Assembly (NCBI GenBank): GCA_033675545.1
Contig: JAWDGP010006261.1
Span: 1 to 64,000, forward strand
DNA from: Elysia crispata
Lineage: Eukaryota; Mollusca; Gastropoda; Plakobranchidae
Length of the DNA stretch: 64,000 nucleotides
Reading direction: 5' to 3'
Positions 1 through 12,595 of the stretch are shown piece after piece (within the stretch, counting starts at the first letter, position 1; each line of letters starts with the position of its first letter). The notes beneath the pieces were generated by a model. The model was given only the letters and a program-made list of their open reading frames with translations, did not search any database and had not been told where the DNA came from. Made by a program: the position numbers and the translations under genes.

Positions 1-2693
1 AGGTGCATTTTCTCATTTAGACCTTGATCTAGACTATCACTTAACCAGGAAAGTTCATTCAGGACCAAATGGCTAATAAGCTGTATGTTCATAATTTATT
101 TCATATATGAAAAAAAATTTTTAAAGATTCCTTCCCTTATCTCTCTTAAACTAGACTATGTTGGACTTATAATCACATTACTAATTTTGTCAAAATCATT
201 CTGTTGCAATTTACAAAGGAGATCCAGATTTTGTCCTAGCTTTACCTATCTTTACTACAGTCAATACATTATACAGTGTACAAATATTCATTGTTTATTC
301 ATCAACAAATTTTTTTAACACGCAATAATTTAGATCATTGAGTATTCAATAAATCATGCAATCACCATTTTCAATTATAATGAATTTTCTGTCTCTTGAA
401 AAGCTTCCCATCAAACTCCCAATCCAAAACAAAAAAGGACTTTGAGTTTCTTTTTTTCTATTCTTAGTTCTTACCCTATCATTTTGAAATAGTAAAACCT
501 TGTGTCGGTTAAGTTTTACCACTATTGGTGTACATTCCAAATTGAACTCTTCATCTTGTAAGTCTCCCACAAGTTTTGTTTGTCAGTTAGATTAGTGAAC
601 TTACCTTCTGGATCAAACTCCTACATATTGCAATACTCTGTCCAAAGTTGAGAAATCAGTTGCATTTTTTCTTACAAGTTGTCAAGAAGATGTCAAAATA
701 CTTAGATACCTGTACATGTTCCCAATGAAGGGGCGCTAAATTAACCATGTACATAAATGTCTATGTAGTTTGGTTTTTTTACCTTTAATATTAAATCTAC
801 AAGGAGTTAATTCCATATTCTTAAAATTGTAAACCAGTGAATGATGGCTGTCTTGTTCAATAGTATTATCAGGAGAGAATAATACATTCAAAATATGCAC
901 TTTTAGCTTAAATTTTCCTGTTTCGCCCTTACTTCCTTTGCATTGTCTTCTTTTTCCTACTCTCTTCAAGCCCAAAGAAAAGCATATCCAACAGCTGCAA
1001 CTATTCAATCATGATTTCGATTTTGGTCCATAAAACTGATGTATAGATTACTGATTTTACCAAATTTTTACGCAATTATTGTTCATTTCTCCTTTATTTA
1101 AGAGTAAATTATCATTAATTCCTTTTGGAGGTATCAGAATTCCGATAAATCCACAGCATTAAGGGTTGTGTACAATTTTGGATGAAAAATAAAAGTGACA
1201 GTGAATGTATAGTTCAAACTTACAGGGAAATCTTATGTAAATTTACTGATACCTTGTTTTGTCTTAAACATTTTCAATGACTAAATGTTTATTGATTTCA
1301 TTCTACTGGTTCATAAACAAATTTGCAAAAAAAATTTTATTACTAAATGGATAATCTCCAGAAAAAGGAATGATCGTCCTTGCTAAATTAACTGTTGAAG
1401 TCTTCCAATGTTTGTTGGATTTTCATGGGTTTAACAACCAATTAAATCATGGAATAAAAGGCACAAATTAAATGGCGCTAAACCATTAAGAAACCCAAAA
1501 TTTAATAAACTGTTAATGATATTTTTTATTGATAGTCCTTAATTTATCAGAGAACCAGGAAAAATTTCAGCGCATTTTCATATCCAGATGATTTACATTA
1601 AATATGTTATGGAATATTTGAGAAATGAAATTTTTTAAAAATTCAATTCCAGGTGAACCCACATCATCTGAAGTTGTACATAACTTCTCATTTATCACAT
1701 GACCAATCTTAAATTCACAGCAAATGAAAATGCACTCTGTCAAAATTTCTTTGAACAAAACAAGCTAATCACCAGCACGGTTTAAAAAAAAGAGGCAAAA
1801 AAAAAAATTGGGCAAGTTGATCAGTGTGAATGCTTTCGGAGAGAAGTTAAAACATTCGAACAGATTTTTGTTTGAACTGTATAATTACAAAGTGGGCTTA
1901 ACTAAAATCATATAATAGAAATTTATATATACATAATACATTCAATTATTTGAGGTTCTCAACTTCTCTCAAGGTTACAGTTTACCCCAGTCTTCTCCTT
2001 GAGATAGGTATAGAATATGTATTTTTGCTTTATTAAAAATAAAAGTGTAAAAGTGAATACCCTCGATGATTAAGTGCTGAAATGTGAATAGAATATACAG
2101 TAACTGGTATTACTATTAGATATTCACAGTCCAGCATTACTTTACCAATTTAATATGACACAAATCAAAAGGAAAAAATGTTTCATGGTAGAAAATTTAT
2201 AATAATCCATTCCTAATTTATTATGTCAGTAGTCAACATTATAATTTTATATCTCATCTGCAATGGTATGAATCAGCAAAAGCAGTTCAATTGTACTGCA
2301 GTACATTACAAATTTATACATATGTGAATTTATTTAAAATCTAATAGGAATAACTGCATCATTTGCTGATCAAAATTCTTCGGGGCACCATGGAATATTG
2401 TAAGACTAGCTTATTCTGTAACAAACAAACACGAGCAAAAGTGAGTACAAAGTGTCAATATAGGTAAGTGACAATTTTATATGGCTTTCGAGATTTGCAT
2501 CATGGAATGCTTTTAACTTCCCTTGCTTACACCACATTCACAAGTATTTGATATGGCAGTTGGTTCTTGGAGCATGTAAAAGCTCACATTCATTATGTTC
2601 CCGTAGTATACATTGTATACCTCTTTTTAAAGTCTTAAAATGCATTGAAAACACAGCTGTATTTGATTTATATGAACATTAATATTATACAAA
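1..2693. other. 3' flank of the PRELID1-like gene; no supported gene
   Basis: AT-rich sequence downstream of the PRELID1 stop codon on the minus strand. It should include that gene's 3' UTR: AATAAA hexamers in the minus sense lie at 2217-2222 and 2329-2334, but neither can be chosen without transcript data. Short open frames here are not conserved in any way I recognise. One minus-strand frame (about 470-560) ends at a good GTAAGA donor and could be an exon of a gene beyond the left edge, but I cannot support it. Confidence 0.5.
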
Positions 2694-5600
2694 TTATGAT
2701 GTGGATGCCCTCGTAATCATAGGGCCAGCCTTTGACTTTGCCATGTCTGCTGCTTTGCGAGCTGTGTCTTTAATTTTATCTTTCATTGTCAGTGGGTGAT
2801 CTTTTAATTTGTCTTGGCCAAATAATGAGGTAAGAACATAATCAAACCCCAAAGAGGCCTTCAATGCATTACTTTTAAATCTGTTGAGCCCAAATGATTC
2901 TACTGCATTGTTGAAACCAAATGGAAGTCTTCGAGTTGTGATCCATGCACTTCTCTCACAATCCGTCCATGATGAATTTTGTGGGTTGACCTTATATATG
3001 CATTTTTCTTCAATACCCTGACAAAAAAAAAATTGACAAATAAGCCTACTAAACATTAATTGAATATAATTTACACAACTCAATGCATTTAAAAATGAAT
3101 AAATCCTGACAAAATTGGAATAAAACAAAACAAAAAAATCACAACATTCATGTTTCTACATTCATCATGATTTGAAAATAGGGAATATTCCTTCAAAGTA
3201 CTGACTAGGATAAAAGAGGACATGAAAACCAAAAGACAATATGCAAAAGTGGGCAGGTTTAGGGCTGAGTGACACTGTCAGAAAGCTGAGTTAAGAGAAG
3301 AATGGGAAAGATTGGTTGTCAGATCATGAGGTGCTCATACAATCATCTTGACTCAGGGAAAGATATATCATATAGTCTTTATAGGGAAAGCATGCATGAA
3401 AATATTTATTGAATGAAAGTTAAGTTTCGGTTTTCAAATTAAAAATGACAAATTGACTGTAACTTGGCACATAACATAATATGATTAGTCAAGCTACATA
3501 ATAATCATTATCATGTTTTGTACCTTGTTCAAGATATAGGCTAAAAAGAACCTTCCACCTTTCCCATCTTGAACCAATTTTCTTTCCACTATTTTGCAGA
3601 TCTTCATCTTTCAATCTTAATATTTCATACAGCATTCTTGTTATGAGTTCCAATGTCTCTTTGTAGAGCTATTGCTCCCTTTTGTTTCTGAATGTTCTGC
3701 ATATGCACAATTCTACCTCTCTATCAGCTTTGGTAAAACCATTGTTTTCAAAAACAAGATACCTGGGAAAGAAAATGAGTATTTTGCATAGCTAGAAACC
3801 CCCACTTACCATAATCCGCTGAAGTCCAATATTCCGGGTATAAGTTGTGAGTGTCTTTTGTACAGGATCAACCACAGACTCTTCAATTATTAGAATTTGA
3901 CTGTCCCTGCCGACAAGAACCTCACCCCATTTTGGCACTTTGTTTGTCTTGGTCAAAAGTCTTCTGCAAATGAGTTTGTTGTCTTCCATGTATCTTGACA
4001 ATACATCTTCTGTCAGGACATGTTTACTGTTGAAAAGAAGAAAAAAAGAACTACTCATTTTTTGTGACAATGAATTTAAAAAGTTTTTAAAATCTATGAA
4101 GCAGTGCATGTTTTATAAGTCTTATTGTGAATCTAGGTTGATATCATTAGTAAATGACTTTATATGAGAAATACTTACGAAATGTCAGCATCTTTAAAAA
4201 AGCACAATTAAGTCTTATGCTTTAGAAAATTAAAGGACTTTAACACCCTCTTTATTATTTTTTATAAAGGGTACACAGTGAAGCCCTGTAAGTTTAACCT
4301 CTTGAAAAAAGCAAATACAGAGTGAATTGTCAGCAATTCCACTTAAAAAAGAAAGCAAGAGAAAAATATACTTTTCTAAAACATGGTTGAATCATCCATA
4401 CAAAACAGTTAAAAAATGGAGTATGAACAATCCACCAACTTGTAGAATGAACTGCGGTGCCCACAAAGCAAAATTAGTCAATTTATGTGTCCCTCATAAG
4501 AGTTCACCAAAATTCCTTCACTTAAAATAAGCTGTCACTCTCAAAACCTCATGTTGAGTCAGCTTAAATCATTTAGATTACAATCTATTTGTCATCATAA
4601 TACATACTTCTTTGAACTCATATTAAATTGATAAGAGAGTTCATAGCCCTGTTACTGCATAGAACAGCAAAACATGACTATAGCCGCAATTTTAGTTCCA
4701 GGAGAAAAATCCTGCTGTAAGCTATAGGAATGCAAAGGAGGAATCACAGCTGATTACATCCCTTGCATATATTATCAATAAAAGTAACGCAACCAATCGG
4801 CCTCAAGATCTTTGTTTCGATGTCTTTGTGCTTTTTGTTTTTGTTTAAATTTTTTATTATAGTTTCAATGCTTTTTAAATTCCTCTTTCTCCCCTCACAT
4901 CGTCTCAAGGGCTAGGGGTAATTACATGTGTGATTGTCTACGTTAATCGCAATATACTGCAAACACACAACCACACTCGAGTGTTGCATGCTATGTCCAC
5001 CCCTTCCCCAGCCCTTACACTTTCTGTAGACCATGCAAGGCTTTGCCTAACTCTAATCAGCGACAAGACCACTTTTGATTTCGCACCGCTAGCTGCCACC
5101 ATTGGCTCAGTGAATGTTTGAGCGCATGTGCCACAAACTAACAGCTTACATAGTGTAAGTGTAAAACTGAAAATAATCTAAGACAGTCTATAGCCTGTAA
5201 AATGCATGAAATTTTTTTTGCCCCTTTGCCTGTACATGGGAAAAAAAAACTAACAAGAAATAATAATAATAAAAAAAAAAGAGAGTGACATATAAAGTAC
5301 GCCATACATCCGATTTTTTGTGACAAAATGCCTAGCCCACATACATTGTATGTCGTTCTCAAATCTGCCAATTTCGCCGTTTTTGTGAGTGATTGCTGTG
5401 TCCATGGTGCCCGACTCCAATCACTGACCAGCACCACCACAAGCCATTGGACAATTTGTACATGTATATTACCTGAGTAAGAATCTCCGTGATGTGAAAA
5501 GGGATTATACATTACCACCAGAGAGTTTACTTTTCTCTGGTGGACGTACAGTCAGGTATTGACTATGAATAATCAAGTGGGTGCTACTAAAATTTTTCTA

Positions 5601-6046
5601 ACTAGCTTAGACCAATGATACGTTAGTCTCTACAGTGCAACCTGCCAGTTATTGGTACAGGAACTATCAGTATCACCTCCCTTCCACTCTACTTATTATA
5701 GTCATGTTCTACTATTATTTGTGAAGCACATCAAACAAAAATCCACACATCATGCAGAGCAAAACTCCAAAAAGATAGAGTTCCCTGTCTATAAATGATC
5801 TTCATTATTGCCGTTGCTATTATTATATTAATTATTATTATTATTATACAATCAAACCTTAAATCTGTTTATGTGACAACCTAAAAGTGACTCTTGCAGA
5901 TCTAATACTGAAATAAGAATAGCAAGCATTTTTCAAATGGGGGAGTAGGCCTACCTGTTTGGATTTGGATATCTTTGCCACAGTCCAGTTGCAACTTGTT
6001 CCCATGTGTATTTAAACAGACTTGTTGTAGTGTAGTACTTCACCAT
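2694..6046 (-). CDS. PRELID1: PRELI domain-containing protein 1 (phosphatidic acid carrier), complete, 3 exons
   Basis: Coding exons in transcript order: 5955-6046, 3810-4026, 2694-3017 (complement), joining in phase to 210 codons plus TAA. Introns start GTAGGC and GTAAGT and end in AG. The product begins MVKYYTTTSLFKYTWEQV and keeps the PRELI/MSF1 hallmarks: WQRYPNPN at the end of exon 1, SKHVLTEDV and RRLLTKTNKVPKWGE in exon 2, then a W-T-x-C/E-R region and FGLNRFKSNALK in exon 3. In animals PRELID1 works with TRIAP1 in the mitochondrial intermembrane space, moving phosphatidic acid to the inner membrane for cardiolipin synthesis. The C-terminal ~30 residues are a Lys/Ala-rich amphipathic stretch like the LEA-type tail of vertebrate PRELID1. 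Length (210 aa against 219 in human) and LLTKTN/RFKSN favour PRELID1 over PRELID3 (slowmo). The start is the first ATG, giving the conserved MVKYY. 5' UTR limits are not visible. Confidence 0.95.
5819..5846. repeat. Short ATT microsatellite upstream of the PRELID1 exon 1 donor
   Basis: Run of TTA/ATT triplets inside PRELID1 intron 1. The remainder of that intron (4027-5954) shows no recognisable coding or mobile sequence. Confidence 0.6.
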
Positions 6047-9000
6047 CTTTGTTGGTCCTCACCTTCAAATGAGGAAAAAAAATTTGCTGACATAAAAAAC
6101 AAACACAATTTATTTCAAAGGGTCTGATTTTGTGATGATCAAATGTAGACCTATTAACTACTAGCCTATAATTTTTAGGAGAGTGACCTAGCAATGATAT
6201 TATGTTATGATAACATGTTTATTTTGATATTCCAAAGCTCTCAAACAATAATATGGTAAAAATTGATAGGCACCTTCATCATGAGAAGCACATGAAAGAC
6301 TCAAAATAGTTTTTGCTTTTTATTGTCAATGTAAAAAAAGGAAAATCATATGACTGAGTTGGACTTCTGATTGGATATATTGGTTTAGTATATTAACTTT
6401 AAGATATATTTTTATTGGTAATTTAAGTGACCGTTATCATAAGAAAATGATTTACACATACTTGGGACATTTACAGTAAATCTTGCATATGACGAGATAC
6501 TCGGGTCTGACAGCATTTCCTCTTTGAACCCGAGGTCTCGTTGGATAAAAGGTAATTTTTAAATTGACAAAAAAAATGTCTTTAGGCGAGAGAACCTGCC
6601 CAACGCTAAACATTTAATCGGTTTCCTCTGTATATTGCCAAACCAAATGATGGACCTGGCTAAGTGTTGAGGAAGTGAAATTATGTTTCGCATTTTTTTA
6701 AATTAATGTATTTCTTCTTTAAAACATTCATTTTATAAAAACTTCTCTGACTCTTCCTACCCCCTTTTTTCTCCCCCCCCCTCTTTCCTCTCTCTCTTTC
6801 TATCTACAATGCAATATATTTCTCACACACACACGTCTCAGTCTCACCCTCATTCGCGCACACACACATCTTCAATCTCACATGCTCGTGGACATTTTAC
6901 GATCTTTCCCGGTGGATCTAATTTTTATTGCCGCCCAGACAAAGAAAAGCCCGACATTGTAGTGTATACGATAACTTTTAAAGTGGTTTTGTTCTTCTAT
7001 TGAGGCCCAATGCAGCCTTGTTTCATCTTGCTTAGCCAAATGTTGCTAAATGTGACACTCGTTGAATCTAAGGTCAATTTAATGAGGCAGAGAGGAAAAA
7101 AAAATGCGACATCGCCAATCCCTCGATGAGCCTGAGGTCTCGTTGGGTCCGAGCTCAAAACAAAGCCCTCTTTAGTATGATAGAGGGACCATACCCATTC
7201 AGTAGATTTCTAGCCCTTCCACCCTCTTTTGTATGCTAGAAGTACATTACCCATTTGGATGTCCTTACTATTTAGGACCAAGACTAGACTTGTATGGAGG
7301 GATGGTAAAAGAGGTCCAGATCTAGATCTAGATTTAAAGGAGACTCAATCTATGCTCAATTTAATCTAGTTCTAAAAATCTTGATGTTCAATTAAATGAA
7401 TGACTAGCTGTCAGTGACACCAGTGACAGTAAAATCAACATACCTTTATAATAATAATTTAAAAAAAAAAAAACGGTAACCAAAGTAAAAAAAAAAAAAA
7501 GACGTTTTCTGTTTGGGCAGACCATAATGAAGTCTTGCTCTTTTTTAATTCTTCACATTAGCTTTCGGTTAATTTATATTGGTTGGATCCTTCGAGAACT
7601 TACAACACAAGAGGCCAGTCGATGTCGTTTCGTTTCCTTTTGGGTCCAAAGTCGAGTTCTAGTGATACATCGACCAAAAAAATCTCTTGATAAGAGATGT
7701 AGATCTAGATCTAACTCTAGTCGGAGAGACTTAAAACAGTCTACTCCATAGCTTCCTTCTGTATTTAGGTCTCGAAGAAGCTATTGTGTGCTCAGAACAA
7801 CTTGCAACTTGTTACTGATGCAATAATAAGGAACATATACTTGGGTAAGACAATTTTCACTCTTCCAGTGTGACCAAAATCGAAGAAAGACTTAGGCCTA
7901 TGGTTGCATGCAATATCTTTTAATGCGTAGCGGAATGCTACAGTCCTACCAGTCATAAATTAGTAATTGCAACTAAAAATAAAGAGCAAGTAGCTCAGTC
8001 CCGGCCACAAAAACGTGTCCACATTTTAACCTGTCAGTGTCCCGACCACAGGTTAATGAGGACACGCAGATGTCCAGACTGAGCAAAAACTTCAACTTTT
8101 TTGTCCTTTCGTTTCAGTGGTTGCTAAGGTCGTCCGACATATTAGTTTTGGTTACAACAAACTTCCTTTCCATGACAACAAGCATAAAAAAGCACCATAC
8201 CAGCATTTTTCCTGGCCTTTGTATAAAAATTTATGCCTTACGCGGTTAATTTTCTACTGAGATTTATGCCAACAATTTTTTTCGCAATACATAAAAATAG
8301 CGAAACTAAGACAGTTTTAACTAAATTCCGGCCTGCAATCGGCGCCTCCCCGCTGTGGACTGAGGAACGTGGCTAATTGGCACCCGCAAAAATCTATTTA
8401 TAGTTTGATATTAGACTACCGTCAAATTATTTTCATGGTTTTCTTTATTAAAGAGGCAGTTATTGTTATCATGTGATTATAGTTAAAGATAAACAATGTT
8501 TCGGTCGGTTGGTCGGAGCTGGATTACTTTATATTATTTCCATCGATGGGGAAACTTAAAAATTCAAAACATTGCAAAAATTAAGCTCCATTTCAATAAA
8601 CCCATTATTTTCTAACCTTCGAGGAGTGTAAACAATTTATAAGCCTCTTTTCCCTTAAATATTAGACATTTTCGCTAATAGAAGAAGGTCCCATCTCTTT
8701 GTTTACATTAGCAACAAACTTCTCTCAAAGTAAACTTCAATTATTACGACATTATCTCATATAGAGTTGGTATTAGTCAGATGTGGGCCTTTCCTTTAAT
8801 TTAAACTAACCCTAGGTACAGATTGAGACCTTAATAATCTACTTTAACGCTAGATCTAAATCCTTAAACCTACGCTTTGTCTAGATCTTAACATCGAACT
8901 AGATCAACAGTAGTTCTAGGCACTGCCTTGCAAGTCTGTGTGGACAATTTCTTTACAACAGATGGTTAGACATAGGTTTTACTCTTACCAGGATTCTACA

Positions 9001-9901
9001 CTCGCTGCACCAAACTCTATAAAATGTTGTATGGCTAAAAGAACATTTAGGTTAGTTCTTGGGATATAAACTGCTCTTACTTCTTTTTCATCTACTACCA
9101 CCACTGTTAATGAACTTTTGTGCGACACACTAACAAACGAACAAGAACTTAGCTTTTAGAAAGAGCTCATTATCAGCAACACACCAGTGAAATGAGGATA
9201 AGCAAATATTCTAATGCAGTTCATCAACTGACAATCCTGTTAGATGCTAATTCACATCAGCCTACTGATCATTTGGTTAGTCATTTCAAGATGATTAGTA
9301 ATGTAAAACGTTTTTTTTTTTATTATTATTATTCTCTCTATATAAATAAATTTAAAGAAAAATGTAGGCTGCAAATAAAAGTAATTTAAATCTCAAAATC
9401 ATAATATTTTTAGGGTCCAATTGTGAAAATACATGTAGCTTATTTTAAATTGATGTTATTAAGAAGCGGTAATGCACATTGCATTAAAAAGTATATCAGG
9501 GAAACCCAATACCAATACCAGTCACCTGCATTCTCCAAAAATAAAATTAATCAATGAATACCATTTTATTTACATCCATATGATCTTACAGTTATAAGAA
9601 ATTGTAAAAAAAAAATCGAACAAAAATTCACTGACATTCCATGCTTGCACAAGTAACTTTGAATACTGTGAACCATAACTTGACCCTGGCTTTTCACATA
9701 GTGAACTAACAGTTGAATAGTTCGTCGCCGTGCATTACTGATAACATTCTAGATGGTTGATCGACACCCTTAAAATACACCAAAAGTTGACAACCCCCAT
9801 AACATGGCAACTGACCCAGTATCTAGTGAAATTAAATTTTCTTTTCTCTTTCATGGTCTACTCGCAACTAAAGCATTCTTGGCAAAATTAGGTGGGCACC
9901 T
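6047..9901. other. Upstream flank of PRELID1; no gene recognised
   Basis: This presumably contains the PRELID1 5' UTR and promoter, which I cannot place. A pyrimidine-rich tract with CA-rich sequence lies at 6760-6850. A 16-bp segment ending GGTCTCGTTGG recurs at about 6529 and 7131. Repeated AGATCTAGATCT palindromes lie at 7316-7335, 7700 and 8850-8890. A short inverted repeat (about 8016-8067) contains GTGTCC / GGACAC. No open frame has family similarity I recognise. Confidence 0.5.
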
Positions 9902-10428
9902 TTAATTTTGAGCACATGAAAAATGATACCACCTGAGGCATTGCTCACACATGATCATCTTTTGTGTCAAATCATCAAGCTCTTTACATTCCCCACATTT
10001 ATAGATGTCTGCATGCCGCCTACTCGCCACACCCTCCGAGAGTGTGGACCAAGCATTATCTGAAAAATATGATTGGATCACATCTAGGCTGAGATCGGAG
10101 TCCAAGATGATGTCATCAAAATCACTGAAGTCCCTGAGCCCAACAGAACTGATTAAACCTGTGCCATGAGATACATGTGGTCTGCATACTGCTCTAAGCA
10201 GTAGGCCCTGCCTTTCTCCAGAGACAAATTTTCAAATTTCTTGGGCCCTTTTTTTTTTCTCTTGCGCGAAGTGAACAGCTGTTTATTTCGCGGCCTTCCA
10301 CGTGGTTCAATGGGCCTTGTGAATGTGACCTCTTGCAGTGCTGAAGAGCCAAGAAGTGGTTCAGCAGCAAAGCTCACAAGTTGTGGCAACTGAGAGATGG
10401 AGATGCTTTGTAATAGAGGAGTTATGCT
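9902..10428 (-). pseudogene. PHD-type zinc-finger protein fragment, frameshifted
   Basis: Two adjacent minus-strand frames read as one protein broken by a 1-nt shift near 10150. The upstream frame (10153-10428) carries a basic, AT-hook-like segment with EPRGRPRNKQ followed by RKRKKKGPKK, a nuclear-localisation-like cluster. The downstream frame (open from about 10152 to 9902) has an acidic stretch, then CGEC, MCEQC and WYHFSC. This is the first six ligands of a C4HC3 PHD finger, with aromatic W-Y-H before the final zinc Cys. The last Cys-x2-Cys pair is missing before the stop. Further upstream a ~60-bp coding-like segment is tandemly duplicated (10382-10440 and 10484-10545). This could be a dying gene, a transposon-borne PHD protein (common in invertebrate genomes), or a real gene with an odd CAG/GTTTAA splice at the shift. 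Confidence 0.5.
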
Positions 10429-10545
10429 CTATAGAACTACCTGTACCTGGATGAAAACCGGAGCCGGTTTGGTCAGGCAAAGTTGTGGCAATTGAGAGAT
10501 GGAGAGGCTCTGTAGTAGAAGAGTTATGCTCTATAGAGCTACAGT
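10382..10545. repeat. Tandem duplication of ~60 bp, period ~102
   Basis: The segment beginning GTTGTGGCAACTGAGAGATG near 10380 recurs near 10482 with a few substitutions and the same downstream GAGTTATGCTCTATAGA. It lies directly upstream of the PHD-finger frame, between it and the GA array. Confidence 0.8.
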
Positions 10546-10578
10546 TACATCATACAGTGTTGAGCTGAAGATCACATT

Positions 10579-10580
<2 letters not shown>

Positions 10581-10670
<90 letters not shown>
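10581..10670. repeat. (GA)n microsatellite, ~45 repeats
   Basis: Uninterrupted AG dinucleotides over 90 bp, next to the left arm of a 63-bp inverted repeat. Translated open frames of RE/ER repeats here are artefacts. Confidence 0.97.
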
Positions 10671-10673
<3 letters not shown>

Positions 10674-10915
10674 AAAGTCCAAAACGGCGGCCACCTGAGA
10701 GGTAGCCTATGGATCGAAGAGCTATGTTGGGGCTAGCGAAAATAATTAGGTCAACGTTCTTGCTGTAACACTGGGCGAGTTTTAGATTGGAACACTGAGT
10801 AAGTGTCTTGTTCTAGATTAAGGTAAAGCCCTAGGTCATACAGAGAAAACACGGCCCAACATAGCTCTTCGATCCATACGCTTCCTCTCAGGTGGCCGCC
10901 GTTTTGGACTTTCGA
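10671..10915. repeat. Inverted repeat, ~63-bp arms with ~119-bp loop
   Basis: The arm at 10671-10733 (with AAAACGGCGGCCACCTGAGA) is the near-exact reverse complement of 10853-10915. The arms differ only at a few central bases. The left arm abuts the GA microsatellite. This could be the end of a fold-back element or a palindromic rearrangement. Confidence 0.85.
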
Positions 10916-10999
10916 TTCAGAAAAAACAATTCTGTCTGAAAGGTGGACACTTGAATAAATCGATACTCTATAGTCACACTGATGAGTCGTAATACGTTG

Positions 11000-12593
11000 A
11001 AACACATCCTAGAATGTGTCTGTGGATGAGTGAAAAAAATTATTGTTCCTTTATGCAAAAATTTCCCCTTAAAAAATGATTGATAATCTTGTCTGGGAGA
11101 CGGAATTCCTCCATCCTCCCTAATTTATAATAGGTTTAATCGTAGATAAAAGGAAACGTTTGTTCAGTTTTATTTATTTGTTTATTTTTTTTTTTTTGTA
11201 TTTTTAGATAGATTTTCTAAAAATGTTCAATTTCACTTTCTTTTTCTAAACCTGTAAAGAGTGTTCTATTTAGATAATTACTAAAATCTGATGAGATTAA
11301 ATTAGCTCTTGAAACAAAGAATTTTGTGCAATTCTTATTATAAACTATCTTTATATAAATTATATCTCATTATTTCATATGCAATATATTTCAAATTTTA
11401 TGAATATCTCGTCATTATTTGGCTATGATTTCACCCCAAAAGAAATATTGAACTACATTTAAAGTAATAGAAACATAAACTCTATTACCAAATTGATAAT
11501 GCGTGGAAGGTATGTGTTGGGAACATAAATGGAATAGCCAAATGTCACATAGATGGTGAATCAATGTTGAATAATAAAATAGGGGTGAGAAAAACCTCTA
11601 TACTTCTATCTCTATAAACAAGCATAATAACAAAATATCATTACAATAGAATAGAATTCGAAATAAAAAAAATATCAAAACGGTAGAATCGCTTTCGATT
11701 TTTTCTTTCTCTATATTAATACAATACCAATGCTGTAGAATCGAAATGATCTCTATAAATCATCAAAATAATACCATATTATCAAAATATAATCGAATTT
11801 GAGACCGGAGTAAAAAGTGCCCTTTTATATCCTTTTCATAGCATTTTTTTTCGATTTTTTTAGCAATAATCATAATATTCCTCTTGGCTATGAGAACTGT
11901 CCATAGCATTATTTATAGATATTGTTCTATTTCCACTCCCTTTAGTAAGACACTCTGCTTCCACTGTTATAGCTAATCTTGATTTACCCAAGCTGGATAT
12001 AGCTGGTAACACTCAGCGGCTGCATATGTTGAATTTTATAATTACATGTTCTCTTAATATAATAAAAATGACACGATTTTTTTTTTTTTTTTTTTTTTTG
12101 GGGGGGGGGGGGGGGTTGAGTGAGTGGGCAATAAGCTTTTTAACTGGAGTTGGAGCAAATCTTTACGATTGGACTGATGACTCGAAAAAGATCGAGATAT
12201 AGATAGAGATAAAAGATCTGGGACGGGCTAAAAAGATAATAGTTATTGTGAAATGTGAAGAAAGACAAATAGGCAGGCACATAGTCACTAACGCCAACCG
12301 GCACGACACGCCATAATGGTTTCTAAAAAAAAATAATTGGGTTTTAAGATAATTTCTCAGAAGAAAAATATACGAATAAAACATTCACTATTACTTCTCC
12401 CTAGATAACCTAATTTCGATTGAAAGGTTTGAAACTGGATAAACTTTGGACCTTGATATTTTTGCAATTAGCTTAATTCATGTTCTCGGTCTACCTAGAT
12501 CTATACCGGGATTGATTTGTTGTTGAAGCAATAAGAGAGTGACCGCCACCCATTATGATTTAGGGATGGGGGATCATTCAAGAGCCCAAGAGG
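11000..12593. other. AT-rich interval with no gene; short relatives of the flanking satellite
   Basis: No coding signal. At about 11655-11800 there are diverged segments (GTAGAATCG, CTCTATAAATCATCAAAATAATACC) resembling the inverted sub-repeat at 17272-17645. A T(20)G(17) homopolymer block lies at about 12080-12116. Confidence 0.5.
12080..12116. repeat. Poly-T / poly-G block
   Basis: About 20 T followed by about 17 G on the plus strand. It is low complexity, and its exact length is unreliable in assembly. Confidence 0.8.
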
Positions 12594-12595
12594 CT

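Noticed and set aside
470..600. Possible minus-strand exon (ECTPIVVKLNRHKVLLFQ) ending at GTAAGA
   Set aside because: Good donor, but no clear acceptor or family. It could belong to a gene left of the window and cannot be supported here.
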